From the NCBI RefSeq assembly GCF_902859625.1, contig NZ_CADIJX010000001.1, positions 62,001 through 126,000 on the forward strand: a DNA stretch of 64,000 nucleotides, written 5' to 3'. This document shows, piece by piece, positions 46,043-54,366 of the stretch. The DNA is from Achromobacter pestifer (lineage in GTDB: Bacteria > Pseudomonadota > Gammaproteobacteria > Burkholderiales > Burkholderiaceae_B). The notes beneath the pieces were generated by a model. That model was not told the DNA's origin and ran no database searches. It saw nothing but the letters and a program-made list of their open reading frames with translations. Each line of letters begins with the position of its first letter. Within the stretch, counting starts at the first letter, position 1. The position numbers and the translations under genes were made by a program.

Positions 46043-47562
46043 CAGATCGTCTCCTGGGCGCTGAGGCCCGAGGCCAGCCTCAACAACCTTTCTTCTGTCA
46101 TCTCGCTTGCGGCCAGTTCACCGGCAAGGCGGCCGTCCCGGATCACCAGTGCGCGGTCGCACAGGCCAATGATTTCAGGCAGTTCGGACGAGATCACGAC
46201 CACTCCCACGCCCTGGTTGGCCAGGGCGCGCAGGATGTGGTGGATCTCGGATTTGGCGCCGACGTCCACGCCGCGCGTGGGTTCGTCCATCAGCAGCACG
46301 GCGGGGTGGGTTGCCAGCAGCTTGGCGATGGCTACCTTCTGCTGGTTGCCGCCTGACAGGCTGGCAGCGTCAATGGCCACACCGTCAGACTTGAGCTTGA
46401 GCTGCGCGCCCAGTTCCGTGGCCAAACGCCGTTCTGCGCGCCGGCGCAGCAGGCCGAAGCGCGAACTGATGCGGGCCAGCGCCATGGACGATATGTTCTG
46501 TTCGATGGGCAGGTCCAGGAACAGGCCAGCGGCCTTGCGGTCTTCGCTAAGGTAGGCGATGCCATGGCGCAGGGCATCGCCATAGCGGCGCAGCCGTAGC
46601 GGCTTGCCGCGCAGGCGGACGGTGCCGCGCCGTGCGCGCCGCAAACCGCACAGGGTCTCGGCCAATTCGCTGCGCCCGGCGCCCATCAGGCCGGAGATGC
46701 CCAGGATCTCGCCGCGCCGGAGCGTGAACGAGATGCCATGCACGCTAGTGCCATCGGCGATGCCGTCCACCTCCAGCAAGGGGGCGGCGTCTACGCTTGC
46801 TGCCTGTTTCGGGGGGTAGTAGCAGCCCAGGTCGCGCCCCACCATGCTGCGTACCAGCGCATCGGGCGTCAGGTCGGACAGGGGGGCGCACAACACGTCG
46901 CGGCCGTCGCGCAGCACGGTGACGCGGTCGCAGTGCTGGAAGATCTCGGCCATGCGGTGGCTGATGTAGATGATGCCAATGCCCTGCGCCTTCAGGTCAT
47001 GCAGCACGTGGAAGAGGGCGGCCGATTCCACTTCGGTCAGCGCTGCCGTGGGTTCGTCCAGGATCAGGACTTTGCAGTCCAGGGTCAATGCCTTGGCGAT
47101 TTCAACCAGTTGTTGGCTGGATATGCCAAGTTCGTCCACGCGCAGGCCCGGGTCGATGCGCTGCCCCAGCCGCGCCAGCACCTGAGCCGCTCGCGCATTC
47201 AGGCTGGCGAAGTCCATCCATGCACGCGGCCGGGTGGTGATCTCGGGCATGAAGATGTTCTCGGCCACGGTGGCATCGCCGCACAGCGCGATTTCCTGGT
47301 GGACCAGTCCGATGCCCAGCCGCATGGCATGGGCTGGCCCGCTGATGACGACGGGGGCGCCATTCAGCCGGATGTCGCCCTCGTCGGGCGCGTGGATGCC
47401 GTCGATGATCTTCATCAGCGTCGACTTGCCCGCGCCGTTCTCGCCGCACAGGGCATGGATTTCACCCGCTTGCAGCGAGAAGTCCACGCAGGCCAGCGCC
47501 CGCGAAGCGCCGAAACGCTTGGCGATGCCACGCAGTTCCAACAAGGGCGGTTGCGCGGTCAT
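46042..47562 (-). CDS. Sugar ABC transporter ATPase (RbsA-like, double domain)
   Basis: A 506-aa fused ATPase with two nucleotide-binding domains. The first has Walker A GENGAGKSTL, a degenerate-signature region (ISSQQLVEIAKAL) and Walker B VLILDEPTAALT. The second has the usual altered Walker A (GLMGAGRSEL), LSGGNQQKVAIAKLL and LLMDEPTRGVD. This arrangement is typical of CUT2 sugar importers. ATG 47562 overlaps the binding-protein stop by 4 nt. Confidence 0.92.
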   Translation of the reverse strand: MTAQPPLLELRGIAKRFGASRALACVDFSLQAGEIHALCGENGAGKSTLMKIIDGIHAPDEGDIRLNGAPVVISGPAHAMRLGIGLVHQEIALCGDATVAENIFMPEITTRPRAWMDFASLNARAAQVLARLGQRIDPGLRVDELGISSQQLVEIAKALTLDCKVLILDEPTAALTEVESAALFHVLHDLKAQGIGIIYISHRMAEIFQHCDRVTVLRDGRDVLCAPLSDLTPDALVRSMVGRDLGCYYPPKQAASVDAAPLLEVDGIADGTSVHGISFTLRRGEILGISGLMGAGRSELAETLCGLRRARRGTVRLRGKPLRLRRYGDALRHGIAYLSEDRKAAGLFLDLPIEQNISSMALARISSRFGLLRRRAERRLATELGAQLKLKSDGVAIDAASLSGGNQQKVAIAKLLATHPAVLLMDEPTRGVDVGAKSEIHHILRALANQGVGVVVISSELPEIIGLCDRALVIRDGRLAGELAASEMTEERLLRLASGLSAQETI

Positions 47563-48599
47563 TCGTTGATGCCCTTGGTGCCACGGCGGGCCAGGTACTT
47601 GTCCCAATAGAAGTCGTCGGCGTTGGCCTTGCTGACAATGGACAGGCCGTTGTCCAGGAAGGGCACGGCCATCGGGTTGGTGCCGTTGCGCTTGGCGTCG
47701 TTCATCGGGTCGATCAGTTGCTGGTTGCGCGCCAGGAACAGCAGCATCATGCCCATGTAGCCCTGCACGCCCTGGTTCGGATTGACGGAACCGTAGACTT
47801 CACCCGACTTGATCATGTCCAGGATCTTGGCGTTGACGTCGCAGCAGAGCACCTTGATGTTCTTCTTGGTTTCGATGCTGGCCTGCGCCGCGCCCAGTGC
47901 GGAATTGGCTTCGGGCATGAACAATGCCGCCAGGCCGGGGTTGGCCTGCGCCAAGCTCAAGGTGGCTTGGTACGCTTTGTTCGGGTCTTGGTTGCTGGCT
48001 GCGCGGCCGACCAGTTTCATGCCGGGGTGCTGGGTCTTCATGCGGTTGATGAAGGCGGCGATGCGGCGGTCGTGGTTGTCCTGGCCGGGGTTTTCCAGCA
48101 CGGCGTAATCGCCTTTGCCATTCAGCGATGCGGCGATCGCGTCGGCCGCTTGCGCGCCTTCGCGGTCATTGTCGGACGTGACAAACGACACGCGCTTGGA
48201 ATTGGGAGAATCGGCCGCGAACGTGACGACCGGGATCCCCATCGCGGCGGCGCGGTTGATGGGCTCGATGAACGGATCGGGGTTCATCGGGTGCAGCAGG
48301 ATGCCGGCGGGCTTGCGGGCCAGCTCCTGTTCAAAAGAGGCCAGCTGTTTATTGACGTCGTACTCGGGCGTGCCCGAATAGCGGGTCTTGACGCCCAGCG
48401 TCTGGCCCAGCTGTTTCATCATTTCATACACCGGGAACCAGTACTCCACCCCGGACACCATGACGTTCATGACATAGACGTCGCTGTTGGCGCCTTTGAG
48501 TCCGGCACCCGGCGAGGCCGGCGCGCTTTGTGCAAAGGCATTGGCTCCTGCCAGGCTGGCGCCCGCAGCAGCTACGGTCTTCAAGAATTCTCTTCTCAT
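47559..48599 (-). CDS. Periplasmic sugar-binding protein (RbsB-like)
   Basis: A 346-aa type I periplasmic binding protein with a signal peptide (MRREFLKTVAAAGASLAG, cleavage near ANAFA). It has GILLHPMNPDPFIEPINRA and VTFAADSPNSKRVSFVTSDN, the ligand-pocket pattern of ribose/AI-2/polyol-binding proteins. First gene of the leftward operon. Its promoter lies in the 178-nt spacer with two TGTTATGACAT repeats. Confidence 0.9.
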   Translation of the reverse strand: MRREFLKTVAAAGASLAGANAFAQSAPASPGAGLKGANSDVYVMNVMVSGVEYWFPVYEMMKQLGQTLGVKTRYSGTPEYDVNKQLASFEQELARKPAGILLHPMNPDPFIEPINRAAAMGIPVVTFAADSPNSKRVSFVTSDNDREGAQAADAIAASLNGKGDYAVLENPGQDNHDRRIAAFINRMKTQHPGMKLVGRAASNQDPNKAYQATLSLAQANPGLAALFMPEANSALGAAQASIETKKNIKVLCCDVNAKILDMIKSGEVYGSVNPNQGVQGYMGMMLLFLARNQQLIDPMNDAKRNGTNPMAVPFLDNGLSIVSKANADDFYWDKYLARRGTKGINE

Positions 48600-48678
48600 G
48601 TTGCGCTCCTTTTCCTCGCATTGATCCGTTGCCTGTTGGCGTGGATATCGGGTGGTGGGCCTGATTGGCTCAACTAGT

Positions 48679-48689
48679 TGTTATGACAT
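48679..48689. promoter_or_regulatory. Operator-like repeat 1 (TGTTATGACAT)
   Basis: Identical 11-nt copies lie here and at 48769-48779. The half-site pattern TGT-N4-ACA fits HutC-type GntR operators. This copy is about 80 nt upstream of the binding-protein start, in the promoter region of the leftward operon. Confidence 0.6.
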
Positions 48690-48768
48690 CGACTGAACTA
48701 TATGGCAGCGGAATTATTTCTTTTACTAGGGGAAACACTGCTATCCTGCGGAAAATATCTGTATACGA

Positions 48769-48779
48769 TGTTATGACAT
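48769..48779. promoter_or_regulatory. Operator-like repeat 2 (TGTTATGACAT)
   Basis: The second copy ends inside the ATG of the kinase gene (48778), so a bound repressor would block transcription or initiation. A GTATAC hexamer just upstream (48761) may extend the site. The likely binder is the GntR protein encoded by the third gene of this operon. Confidence 0.6.
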
Positions 48780-50268
48780 GAAAACAGACATCTTCCTGGG
48801 TATCGACATGGGGTCCACGGGCCTGAAGGCAGTCGCCTTCGAGGCCGGGACGGGAGCCACGCTGGCTGCCTCAGGCGGCGGCTTGCCTTATCGGCACCTG
48901 CCGGTTGGCGGCTGCGAGTTAAGCGCGGAGGCCATCGATACCGCCTTGATGCAGGCGTTGCGCGGCGTGGCGGAACAGTTGGGTTCGCGTGTGGCCGAGG
49001 TGCGCGCGCTGTGCTGCACGGGACATGGCGCCGGCCTCTATGCGCTGGACGAACAGGGAGCCTTGTTGGCCGGACGCGCGGTGGCATCGACCGACCAGCG
49101 CGCCGCGACTCGTGCCCGGGTACTGGAGCAACGGGTCGGAGACGCGCTGTATCAGGACGTGGGTTGCCGGCCATGGTCGGGCCAGCCCAGCCTGGTGGCG
49201 GCGGAGTTGTTCGATGCGCAAGGCGGTGGCCATCGCGCGATCCGCCGCTTGCTGTTTGCCAAGGATTACTTGGGTTTCCTGCTAAGCGGAGAGATCGCCA
49301 CCGATGCCAGTGACGTCAGCACGGCAGGCTTGTTGAACCTGGAGTCCGGCACGTGGTCCGCACTGGCGTTCGAGGCGGCCGGCCTGGCGGATCTGATGCC
49401 GCACGCCTTGCCGCCCATCGTGCCCACGGGCACGGTGATTGGCCATCTGTTGCCGGCGCGCGCAGCGGCCTGCGGCCTGCCTGCCGGGATGCCGGTGGTC
49501 ATGGGCGCGATTGATTTGCTGGCTTCCCTGTCTGCCGTTGGCGCCGTGAAAAGCGGCCATGCGGTCGCGGTGTTCGGGACTTGGTGCGTGAATGCCGTGG
49601 TGGCTCCCGTGCGCGAACCAAAGCCCGAGGTTGGAGCCATCGTGCGCCACGGCCCCGGTGCTTTGCGGCTGTATCTGGAGAACAGTCCTTCATCGATGGC
49701 GAATGTGGCTTGGGCGGCACGCACCCTGCAATTCGAGGATGCGGCGGCCGTGGTGAAGAGCGCGATGTCGGTGCCGTTGGGGGCAGAGGGTTTGCGGTTT
49801 CTGCCGTTCATCAACGGGGGCGGGGTGGCTGCGGGTGCCACCGCAGGGTTCGTGGGTTTGAAGGGGCATCATGGGCGCGCGCACATGGCGCGGGCGGTGA
49901 TTGATGGGGTGGTGGCGTTGCATGCGTGGCACCTGAAGCGTCTGGCCGCGCATGGCCTGGGCGTGCCTGGGCGGGTGGCCGCCCTGGGCGGCGGGGCGCG
50001 CGATTCCAGGCTGGTGCGCTTGTTGGCGGATTTTCTGGGGCATTCGGTGGAGCGCTGCGGCGACGATGAAACAGGCGCGCGTGGCGCGGCCGGTTATGCG
50101 GCGTTGTCACAGGGGGCGTGCGCGGATGAGGTGCTGCCGGTGCGCTGCGTGACCGAGGCGCCCGAGGCGGCTGCCGCACAAGCCCATGCCGCTTACTTCA
50201 TGGGTTTTGAAGCCTTGATCGGCAATATGGCGCCCGCGTTTGAACAATTGGCGAGGCCCGCGCAATGA
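48778..50268 (+). CDS. FGGY-family carbohydrate kinase
   Basis: A 496-aa sugar/polyol kinase. The N-terminal phosphate-1 loop GIDMGSTGLKAVAFE, a DQRAATRARVLE segment, the catalytic-base Asp in VMGAIDLLASLSAVG and the adenosine-binding AALGGGARDSRLVRLLADFL are present. The FGGY family covers glycerol, xylulose, erythritol and AI-2 kinases; sequence alone does not decide. The stop overlaps the next gene (ATGA). Together with a GlpD-like dehydrogenase it suggests a polyol substrate. Confidence 0.88.
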   Translation: MKTDIFLGIDMGSTGLKAVAFEAGTGATLAASGGGLPYRHLPVGGCELSAEAIDTALMQALRGVAEQLGSRVAEVRALCCTGHGAGLYALDEQGALLAGRAVASTDQRAATRARVLEQRVGDALYQDVGCRPWSGQPSLVAAELFDAQGGGHRAIRRLLFAKDYLGFLLSGEIATDASDVSTAGLLNLESGTWSALAFEAAGLADLMPHALPPIVPTGTVIGHLLPARAAACGLPAGMPVVMGAIDLLASLSAVGAVKSGHAVAVFGTWCVNAVVAPVREPKPEVGAIVRHGPGALRLYLENSPSSMANVAWAARTLQFEDAAAVVKSAMSVPLGAEGLRFLPFINGGGVAAGATAGFVGLKGHHGRAHMARAVIDGVVALHAWHLKRLAAHGLGVPGRVAALGGGARDSRLVRLLADFLGHSVERCGDDETGARGAAGYAALSQGACADEVLPVRCVTEAPEAAAAQAHAAYFMGFEALIGNMAPAFEQLARPAQ

Positions 50269-51983
50269 CGACGCCCGGCTTGCCCTATGTACGCCCCGCC
50301 GCCTTGGCGGGCCGGCACTTTTCAACGGTGATCGTGGGGGCCGGCATCAATGGCGTCGGCGTGTTCCGCGACCTGTCCTTGCAAGGCGTGGACTGCCTGA
50401 TCGTCGACAAGAGCGACTTCGCCGCCGGCGCCAGCAGCGCGCCGTCGCGCATGATCCATGGCGGGCTGCGGTATCTGGAAAGCGGTGCGTTCGCGCTGGT
50501 GGCCGAGGCCACGCGCGAGCGCAATCTGTTGCTGCGCAACGCGCCGCATCTGGTGCGTCCGCTGGAAACGGTGGTGCCTTTGTCCAGCCGTTTCGGCGGT
50601 TTGCTGGGCAGCGTGCTGCGTTTTGCGGGCTTTACGGCGTCGCCCGGCGCGCGGGGGGTGTTTGTGGTGGCGCTGGGTCTGCGGCTCTATGACCGGCTGG
50701 GCCGCCGCCAGCGGGTCATGCCGGAGCATCGCATTGCCAGGGCATCGGCTGCGGACGAGGCGCTGTTCCGGGACACGGTGGGCTGGACGGCGACGTATTT
50801 CGACGCCTGGATCACGCATCCCGAATGGCTGATTCTGGAATTGATGGCAGATGCGCATGCCGACCAGCCGGCGTCGTTGGCCGCCAACTATTGCAACGTG
50901 ACGGCTTGCCGGGGCAAGACGCTTTACCTCCGCGACGAACTCACTGGCGAAACCGTCGAGGTCACCGCGGACACCGTGGTCAATGCCACGGGCGCGTGGC
51001 TGGACCGGTCAGCCGACGTGTTGGAAGGCGAGGGCGCGCGCGTCATGGGCACAAAGGGCTCGCACCTGATCCTGGATCATCCCGCGTTGCGCGCGGCGCT
51101 GGATGGGCGCATGGTGTACTTCGAGGCGTCGGACGGCCGCGTCTGCATCGTTTATCCCTTCATGGACCGCGTGCTGGTCGGGTCCACCGATATTCCGGTC
51201 GACGATCCCGACCAGGCAGCCACCGAACCCGCCGAGATCGACTACCTGCTGAGCGTGCTGGGTGAGGTCTTTCCACGGCTGAGTTTCGGGCGTGGCGACG
51301 TCGTCTACACTTATGTCGGTGTGCGCCCGCTAGCGCATTCCCAGGCCGACAAGCCTGGCCAGATATCACGCGATCATGCGGTGGTGATCGATCCCCCGAA
51401 CGCGGTGCGTGATGTGCCGTTGATCTGCCTGGTGGGCGGTAAATGGACCACGTTCCGGTCGTTGGCGGAACTGGCGGCCAATCAGGTGCTGGCGCAGCTT
51501 GGCCGGTCCCGCCTGCGTCTGACCGAGGCGCTGGCCATCGGTGGCGGCGCCGGCATGCCGACGGATAGCCAGGACAGGGAGCTCATGGCCGATGCGATCC
51601 AACGCCAGTCCGGGTTGACGCGCGAACGTATCGATATCCTGGTGAGCCGCTATGGTTCGCGTGCCGGCCGGCTGGCGCAGGTGTTTGCCGGCGCGGGCGA
51701 TGTCCCGCTGCGGCACGCTCGGGACTATTCCGAAGCCGAGATCCGCACGCTATGCCAGGAAACTGGCGTGCAGCATCTGGCCGACCTGGTGATCCGCCGG
51801 ACCCTGTTGGCGATACGCGGCTGTGTCACCAACGGCTTGCTGGCTGAATTGGCCGATCTGGCAGCAGCGGCGTTGGGTTGGACGGCCACGCGCCGTCGCG
51901 AAGAGTGGCTGGCCTGCACCGCCATTCTGCGCGACCGGCATTTTGTAGATATTGATTTGATTCCTAGCCTTATCACGACATGA
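50265..51983 (+). CDS. FAD-dependent glycerol-3-phosphate dehydrogenase-like enzyme
   Basis: A 572-aa GlpD-type flavoprotein. The FAD Rossmann motif VIVGAGINGVGVFRDLSLQG, the substrate-region RMIHGGLRYLESG, and GTKGSHLIL followed by YPFMDRVLVGSTD are all present. A C-terminal GlpD cap (about 400-572) is present too. It probably oxidises the phosphorylated polyol made by the adjacent kinase at the membrane, passing electrons to quinone. Erythritol-phosphate dehydrogenase EryB is a similar GlpD relative, so glycerol 3-phosphate need not be the substrate. Confidence 0.85.
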   Translation: MTTPGLPYVRPAALAGRHFSTVIVGAGINGVGVFRDLSLQGVDCLIVDKSDFAAGASSAPSRMIHGGLRYLESGAFALVAEATRERNLLLRNAPHLVRPLETVVPLSSRFGGLLGSVLRFAGFTASPGARGVFVVALGLRLYDRLGRRQRVMPEHRIARASAADEALFRDTVGWTATYFDAWITHPEWLILELMADAHADQPASLAANYCNVTACRGKTLYLRDELTGETVEVTADTVVNATGAWLDRSADVLEGEGARVMGTKGSHLILDHPALRAALDGRMVYFEASDGRVCIVYPFMDRVLVGSTDIPVDDPDQAATEPAEIDYLLSVLGEVFPRLSFGRGDVVYTYVGVRPLAHSQADKPGQISRDHAVVIDPPNAVRDVPLICLVGGKWTTFRSLAELAANQVLAQLGRSRLRLTEALAIGGGAGMPTDSQDRELMADAIQRQSGLTRERIDILVSRYGSRAGRLAQVFAGAGDVPLRHARDYSEAEIRTLCQETGVQHLADLVIRRTLLAIRGCVTNGLLAELADLAAAALGWTATRRREEWLACTAILRDRHFVDIDLIPSLITT

Positions 51984-52735
51984 GCAGCCCCCTTCCGAAC
52001 CAAGACGTACTGGACCGCAACGCCAGCGCCCCGCTTTGGACGCAGTTTCGCGATGTGGTGCGCGGCAAGATTCTTCAAGGCGAACTGGCCGTGGGCGCCA
52101 AGCTTTCCACCGAGGCCGAGTTCGGCGAGCAGTACGGTATTTCGCGCATCGTGGTGCGCGAGGCCCTGGCGGACTTGGTGCGCAATGGCCTGATCTACAA
52201 GATTCGCGGGCAGGGCGCGTTTGTGTCGGCGCGTGAACGCGACGAGGATTTCGTGTCGACGGTGCTGGGTTTTTCGGACGAAATGGCGCGCAAGGGCCGA
52301 ACCGTCCGCACGCAGGTGCTGGTGCAGGAACTGCGGGCGCCGACGGCACAAGAAGCCGCGTCGCTTGCGCTGACCGACACGGACATGGTGGTTGCGCTCA
52401 AGCGGTTGCGCAGCGTGGATGGCGAATTGCAGTTGCTGGTGGAAACGGCCGTGCCCGCGGATCTGGCACCGGGCCTGCATCGCGCGCGGCTGGAAAACCG
52501 GTCGCTGTATGACGTGCTGCGCCGCCAATATGGCCTGCGCATCGTGCGGGCCGAGCGCTGGATCGATGCGGTGGCGCCAGACGCGCAGACTTGCGAATTG
52601 CTGGGGATGGCCGGGGCCGAGCCGCTGCTGCGCATCGAGTCCATTGCCTATGGTTCAAATGGCCGGCCGCTGGAGTATTACCGCGCGTTGCACCGCTGCA
52701 AATCGAGCCGGCTGCACGTTCAGACCACGACCTGA
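51980..52735 (+). CDS. GntR-family (HutC-type) regulator
   Basis: A 251-aa regulator. The winged HTH in residues 20-85 (LSTEAEFGEQYGISRIVVREAL, with KIRGQGAFVS as wing) is followed by a UTRA ligand-binding domain (about 100-245) ending with GRPLEYYRALHR. HutC-type regulators bind a phosphorylated sugar or similar metabolite. The start overlaps the dehydrogenase stop by 4 nt, so the regulator is made with its targets. TGTTATGACAT repeats in the divergent promoter are the candidate operators. Confidence 0.9.
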   Translation: MSSPLPNQDVLDRNASAPLWTQFRDVVRGKILQGELAVGAKLSTEAEFGEQYGISRIVVREALADLVRNGLIYKIRGQGAFVSARERDEDFVSTVLGFSDEMARKGRTVRTQVLVQELRAPTAQEAASLALTDTDMVVALKRLRSVDGELQLLVETAVPADLAPGLHRARLENRSLYDVLRRQYGLRIVRAERWIDAVAPDAQTCELLGMAGAEPLLRIESIAYGSNGRPLEYYRALHRCKSSRLHVQTTT

Positions 52736-52763
52736 TGCTGACGCGGCCTTGCGGCCCAAATGC

Positions 52764-53324
52764 CTACAGCACGTTCAACGCCCGCGCGACCCATAGCGCA
52801 AGTCCGATCGCAATGCCGATCAGCAGCATGCGGCGCAAGCCGCCACCTGCGGGAACCGCGCCGGGCGCCAAGGGCCGGTCGGCGTTGACGCTGGCCGGCT
52901 GTGCCGGAGTGGCGGTTGGCTGGTCCGGCGCGTCGGTTTCAATGGTGAATGCAGGCTTGCCCTGATTGCCTGCCGGGTCGCCGGCCAAGTCCTTGATGTC
53001 GACCCCTGCATTTTTCAACATGTCCCACAGGCCGCCCAGGCCTTCGCCGCTGCGCAGCGCTTCGATGCGTTCGCGTTCGGCGCGCGGGACGTCGTCCAGG
53101 CTGTCGTAGTGACGGCCGTTCACCGTGACCGCGCCGTCCTTGATCTCGACCTTGAACGCCTCACCGTTTTCAAACCCTGCGTAGCTCCACTGTTCGCTGA
53201 CGCTGCCCATTTTCCGGTCGAGCAGGTCTTCGATGTTGACGCGCTGCTCCGGCGTGAGGTCTGTGTCCGCGGTCCAACTGCGCGTGGTCGTCGAACTGCG
53301 CCAGGTTTTCGTGTTGTCGTTCAT
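52764..53324 (-). CDS. Hypothetical protein with C-terminal membrane anchor
   Basis: A 186-aa protein. The Ser/Thr-rich N-terminus is followed by TPEQRVNIEDLLDRKMGS and a small-domain region with VTVNGRHYDSLDDVPRAERE, a Pro/Ala linker (about 125-155), and one transmembrane helix at the end (RMLLIGIAIGLALWVARAL). It looks like a tail-anchored inner-membrane protein with the soluble domain in the cytoplasm. Family not recognised. The ATG at 53324 is chosen over an upstream open frame. Confidence 0.65.
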   Translation of the reverse strand: MNDNTKTWRSSTTTRSWTADTDLTPEQRVNIEDLLDRKMGSVSEQWSYAGFENGEAFKVEIKDGAVTVNGRHYDSLDDVPRAERERIEALRSGEGLGGLWDMLKNAGVDIKDLAGDPAGNQGKPAFTIETDAPDQPTATPAQPASVNADRPLAPGAVPAGGGLRRMLLIGIAIGLALWVARALNVL

Positions 53325-53650
53325 GAGCGATCCGTTGCTGTTCCTGTCGCGAAATATACAGAATCCGTTAACCCGGCTGTCAGAAAAGCCCAAATTCTTG
53401 CAGTTCTTACATTGTCCTTAATGCAAAAGATAATCCCATGTCAAGAAAATCGATCTGATATGGTCGATAGAGCGGATCAGATGGCCTAAAAGGCGCATAA
53501 TGCCTGCACCTTCTCTTACGTCCCTTTTCAAGAGCAGGTTCGATTTTCTGTAAGCAAAGAGCGTGTTGTCACTAGCTCGGCAGTTCGTGTTTCCAGGTCT
53601 CATGTTCGGTCGCGCGATAGGACAACTTGGAGTATTCACGGAGATTGTCT
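53325..53650. other. Promoter region of the gluconate-dehydrogenase-like operon
   Basis: This stretch of 326 nt has no supported gene. ATCTGAT (53453-53459) and ATCAGAT (53476-53482) are perfect inverted arms around a 16-nt spacer, and GGCGCATAATGCC lies just downstream with a CATAAT -10-like hexamer. This is a possible operator and promoter for the rightward operon. Confidence 0.4.
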
Positions 53651-54364
53651 ATGACAGACGATGCAAAGCCGCGTCGGCGGTTTCTGCAAGCGCTGGCGAT
53701 TGTGCCGGCCTCGACGCTGGCGGTAGGTGCCCTAACCACCGCCTGTACCAACGCCAGTGACGGCAAGACCGCACAGGCGGCCAAACCCTACGAACCCGCC
53801 TATTTCACCAAGCCCGAATGGGCCTTCATCGTGGCTGCCGTGGATCATCTGATCCCCGCCGACGAGTACGGCCCTGGCGCGATCGAGGCCGGCGTGCCCG
53901 AGTTCATCGACCGTCAGATGGAAACGCCATTCGGCCACGGCAAGCTTTGGTACATGCAAGGGCCGTTCCATACCGATCAGGTGCCGGAGCTGGGCTATCA
54001 GCTGAACCAGAATCCGCGCGAGGTCTACCGCCACGGCATCGAGTCCTGTGACGCCTGGTGCGTGAAGACGCACGGCAAGGTGTATGCCGAACTGGACAAG
54101 CCCTTGCAGGAACAGATCCTGAAGGATCTGCAAGGCGGCAAGATCGAATTCGAGGCGGTGCCTGCCCGGACATTCTTCAGCTTCCTGCTTTCCAACACCA
54201 AGGAAGGGTTCTTTGCCGATCCGATCTACGGCGGCAACAAGAACATGGTGGGTTGGAAGATGGTGGGCTTTCCCGGTGCGCGCGCCGACTATATGGACTG
54301 GGTTGACCAGCCCAACGTGAAGTACCCCTATGGCCCGGTGTCTATCTCTGGGGAGAAGGGTTAA
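53651..54364 (+). CDS. Gluconate 2-dehydrogenase subunit 3-like (Tat-exported)
   Basis: A 237-aa small subunit of a periplasmic GMC-type dehydrogenase. The Tat motif RRRFLQAL in the first 15 residues and a Cys near the signal end suggest Tat export, carrying the folded FAD subunit that has no signal of its own. The mature part has PAYFTKPEWAFIVAAVDHLIPAD and an IYGGNKNMVGWKMVGFPGAR end, typical of the family. The ATG at 53651 gives the correct signal start. First gene of a three-gene operon. Confidence 0.88.
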   Translation: MTDDAKPRRRFLQALAIVPASTLAVGALTTACTNASDGKTAQAAKPYEPAYFTKPEWAFIVAAVDHLIPADEYGPGAIEAGVPEFIDRQMETPFGHGKLWYMQGPFHTDQVPELGYQLNQNPREVYRHGIESCDAWCVKTHGKVYAELDKPLQEQILKDLQGGKIEFEAVPARTFFSFLLSNTKEGFFADPIYGGNKNMVGWKMVGFPGARADYMDWVDQPNVKYPYGPVSISGEKG

Positions 54365-54366
54365 TC

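Noticed and set aside
43159-50268. An AI-2 (Lsr) uptake and processing system, because of the LsrF-like aldolase and FGGY kinase
   Set aside because: There is only one permease, no LsrG or LsrR, and a GlpD-like dehydrogenase is present, which does not belong to Lsr systems. Not fully excluded.
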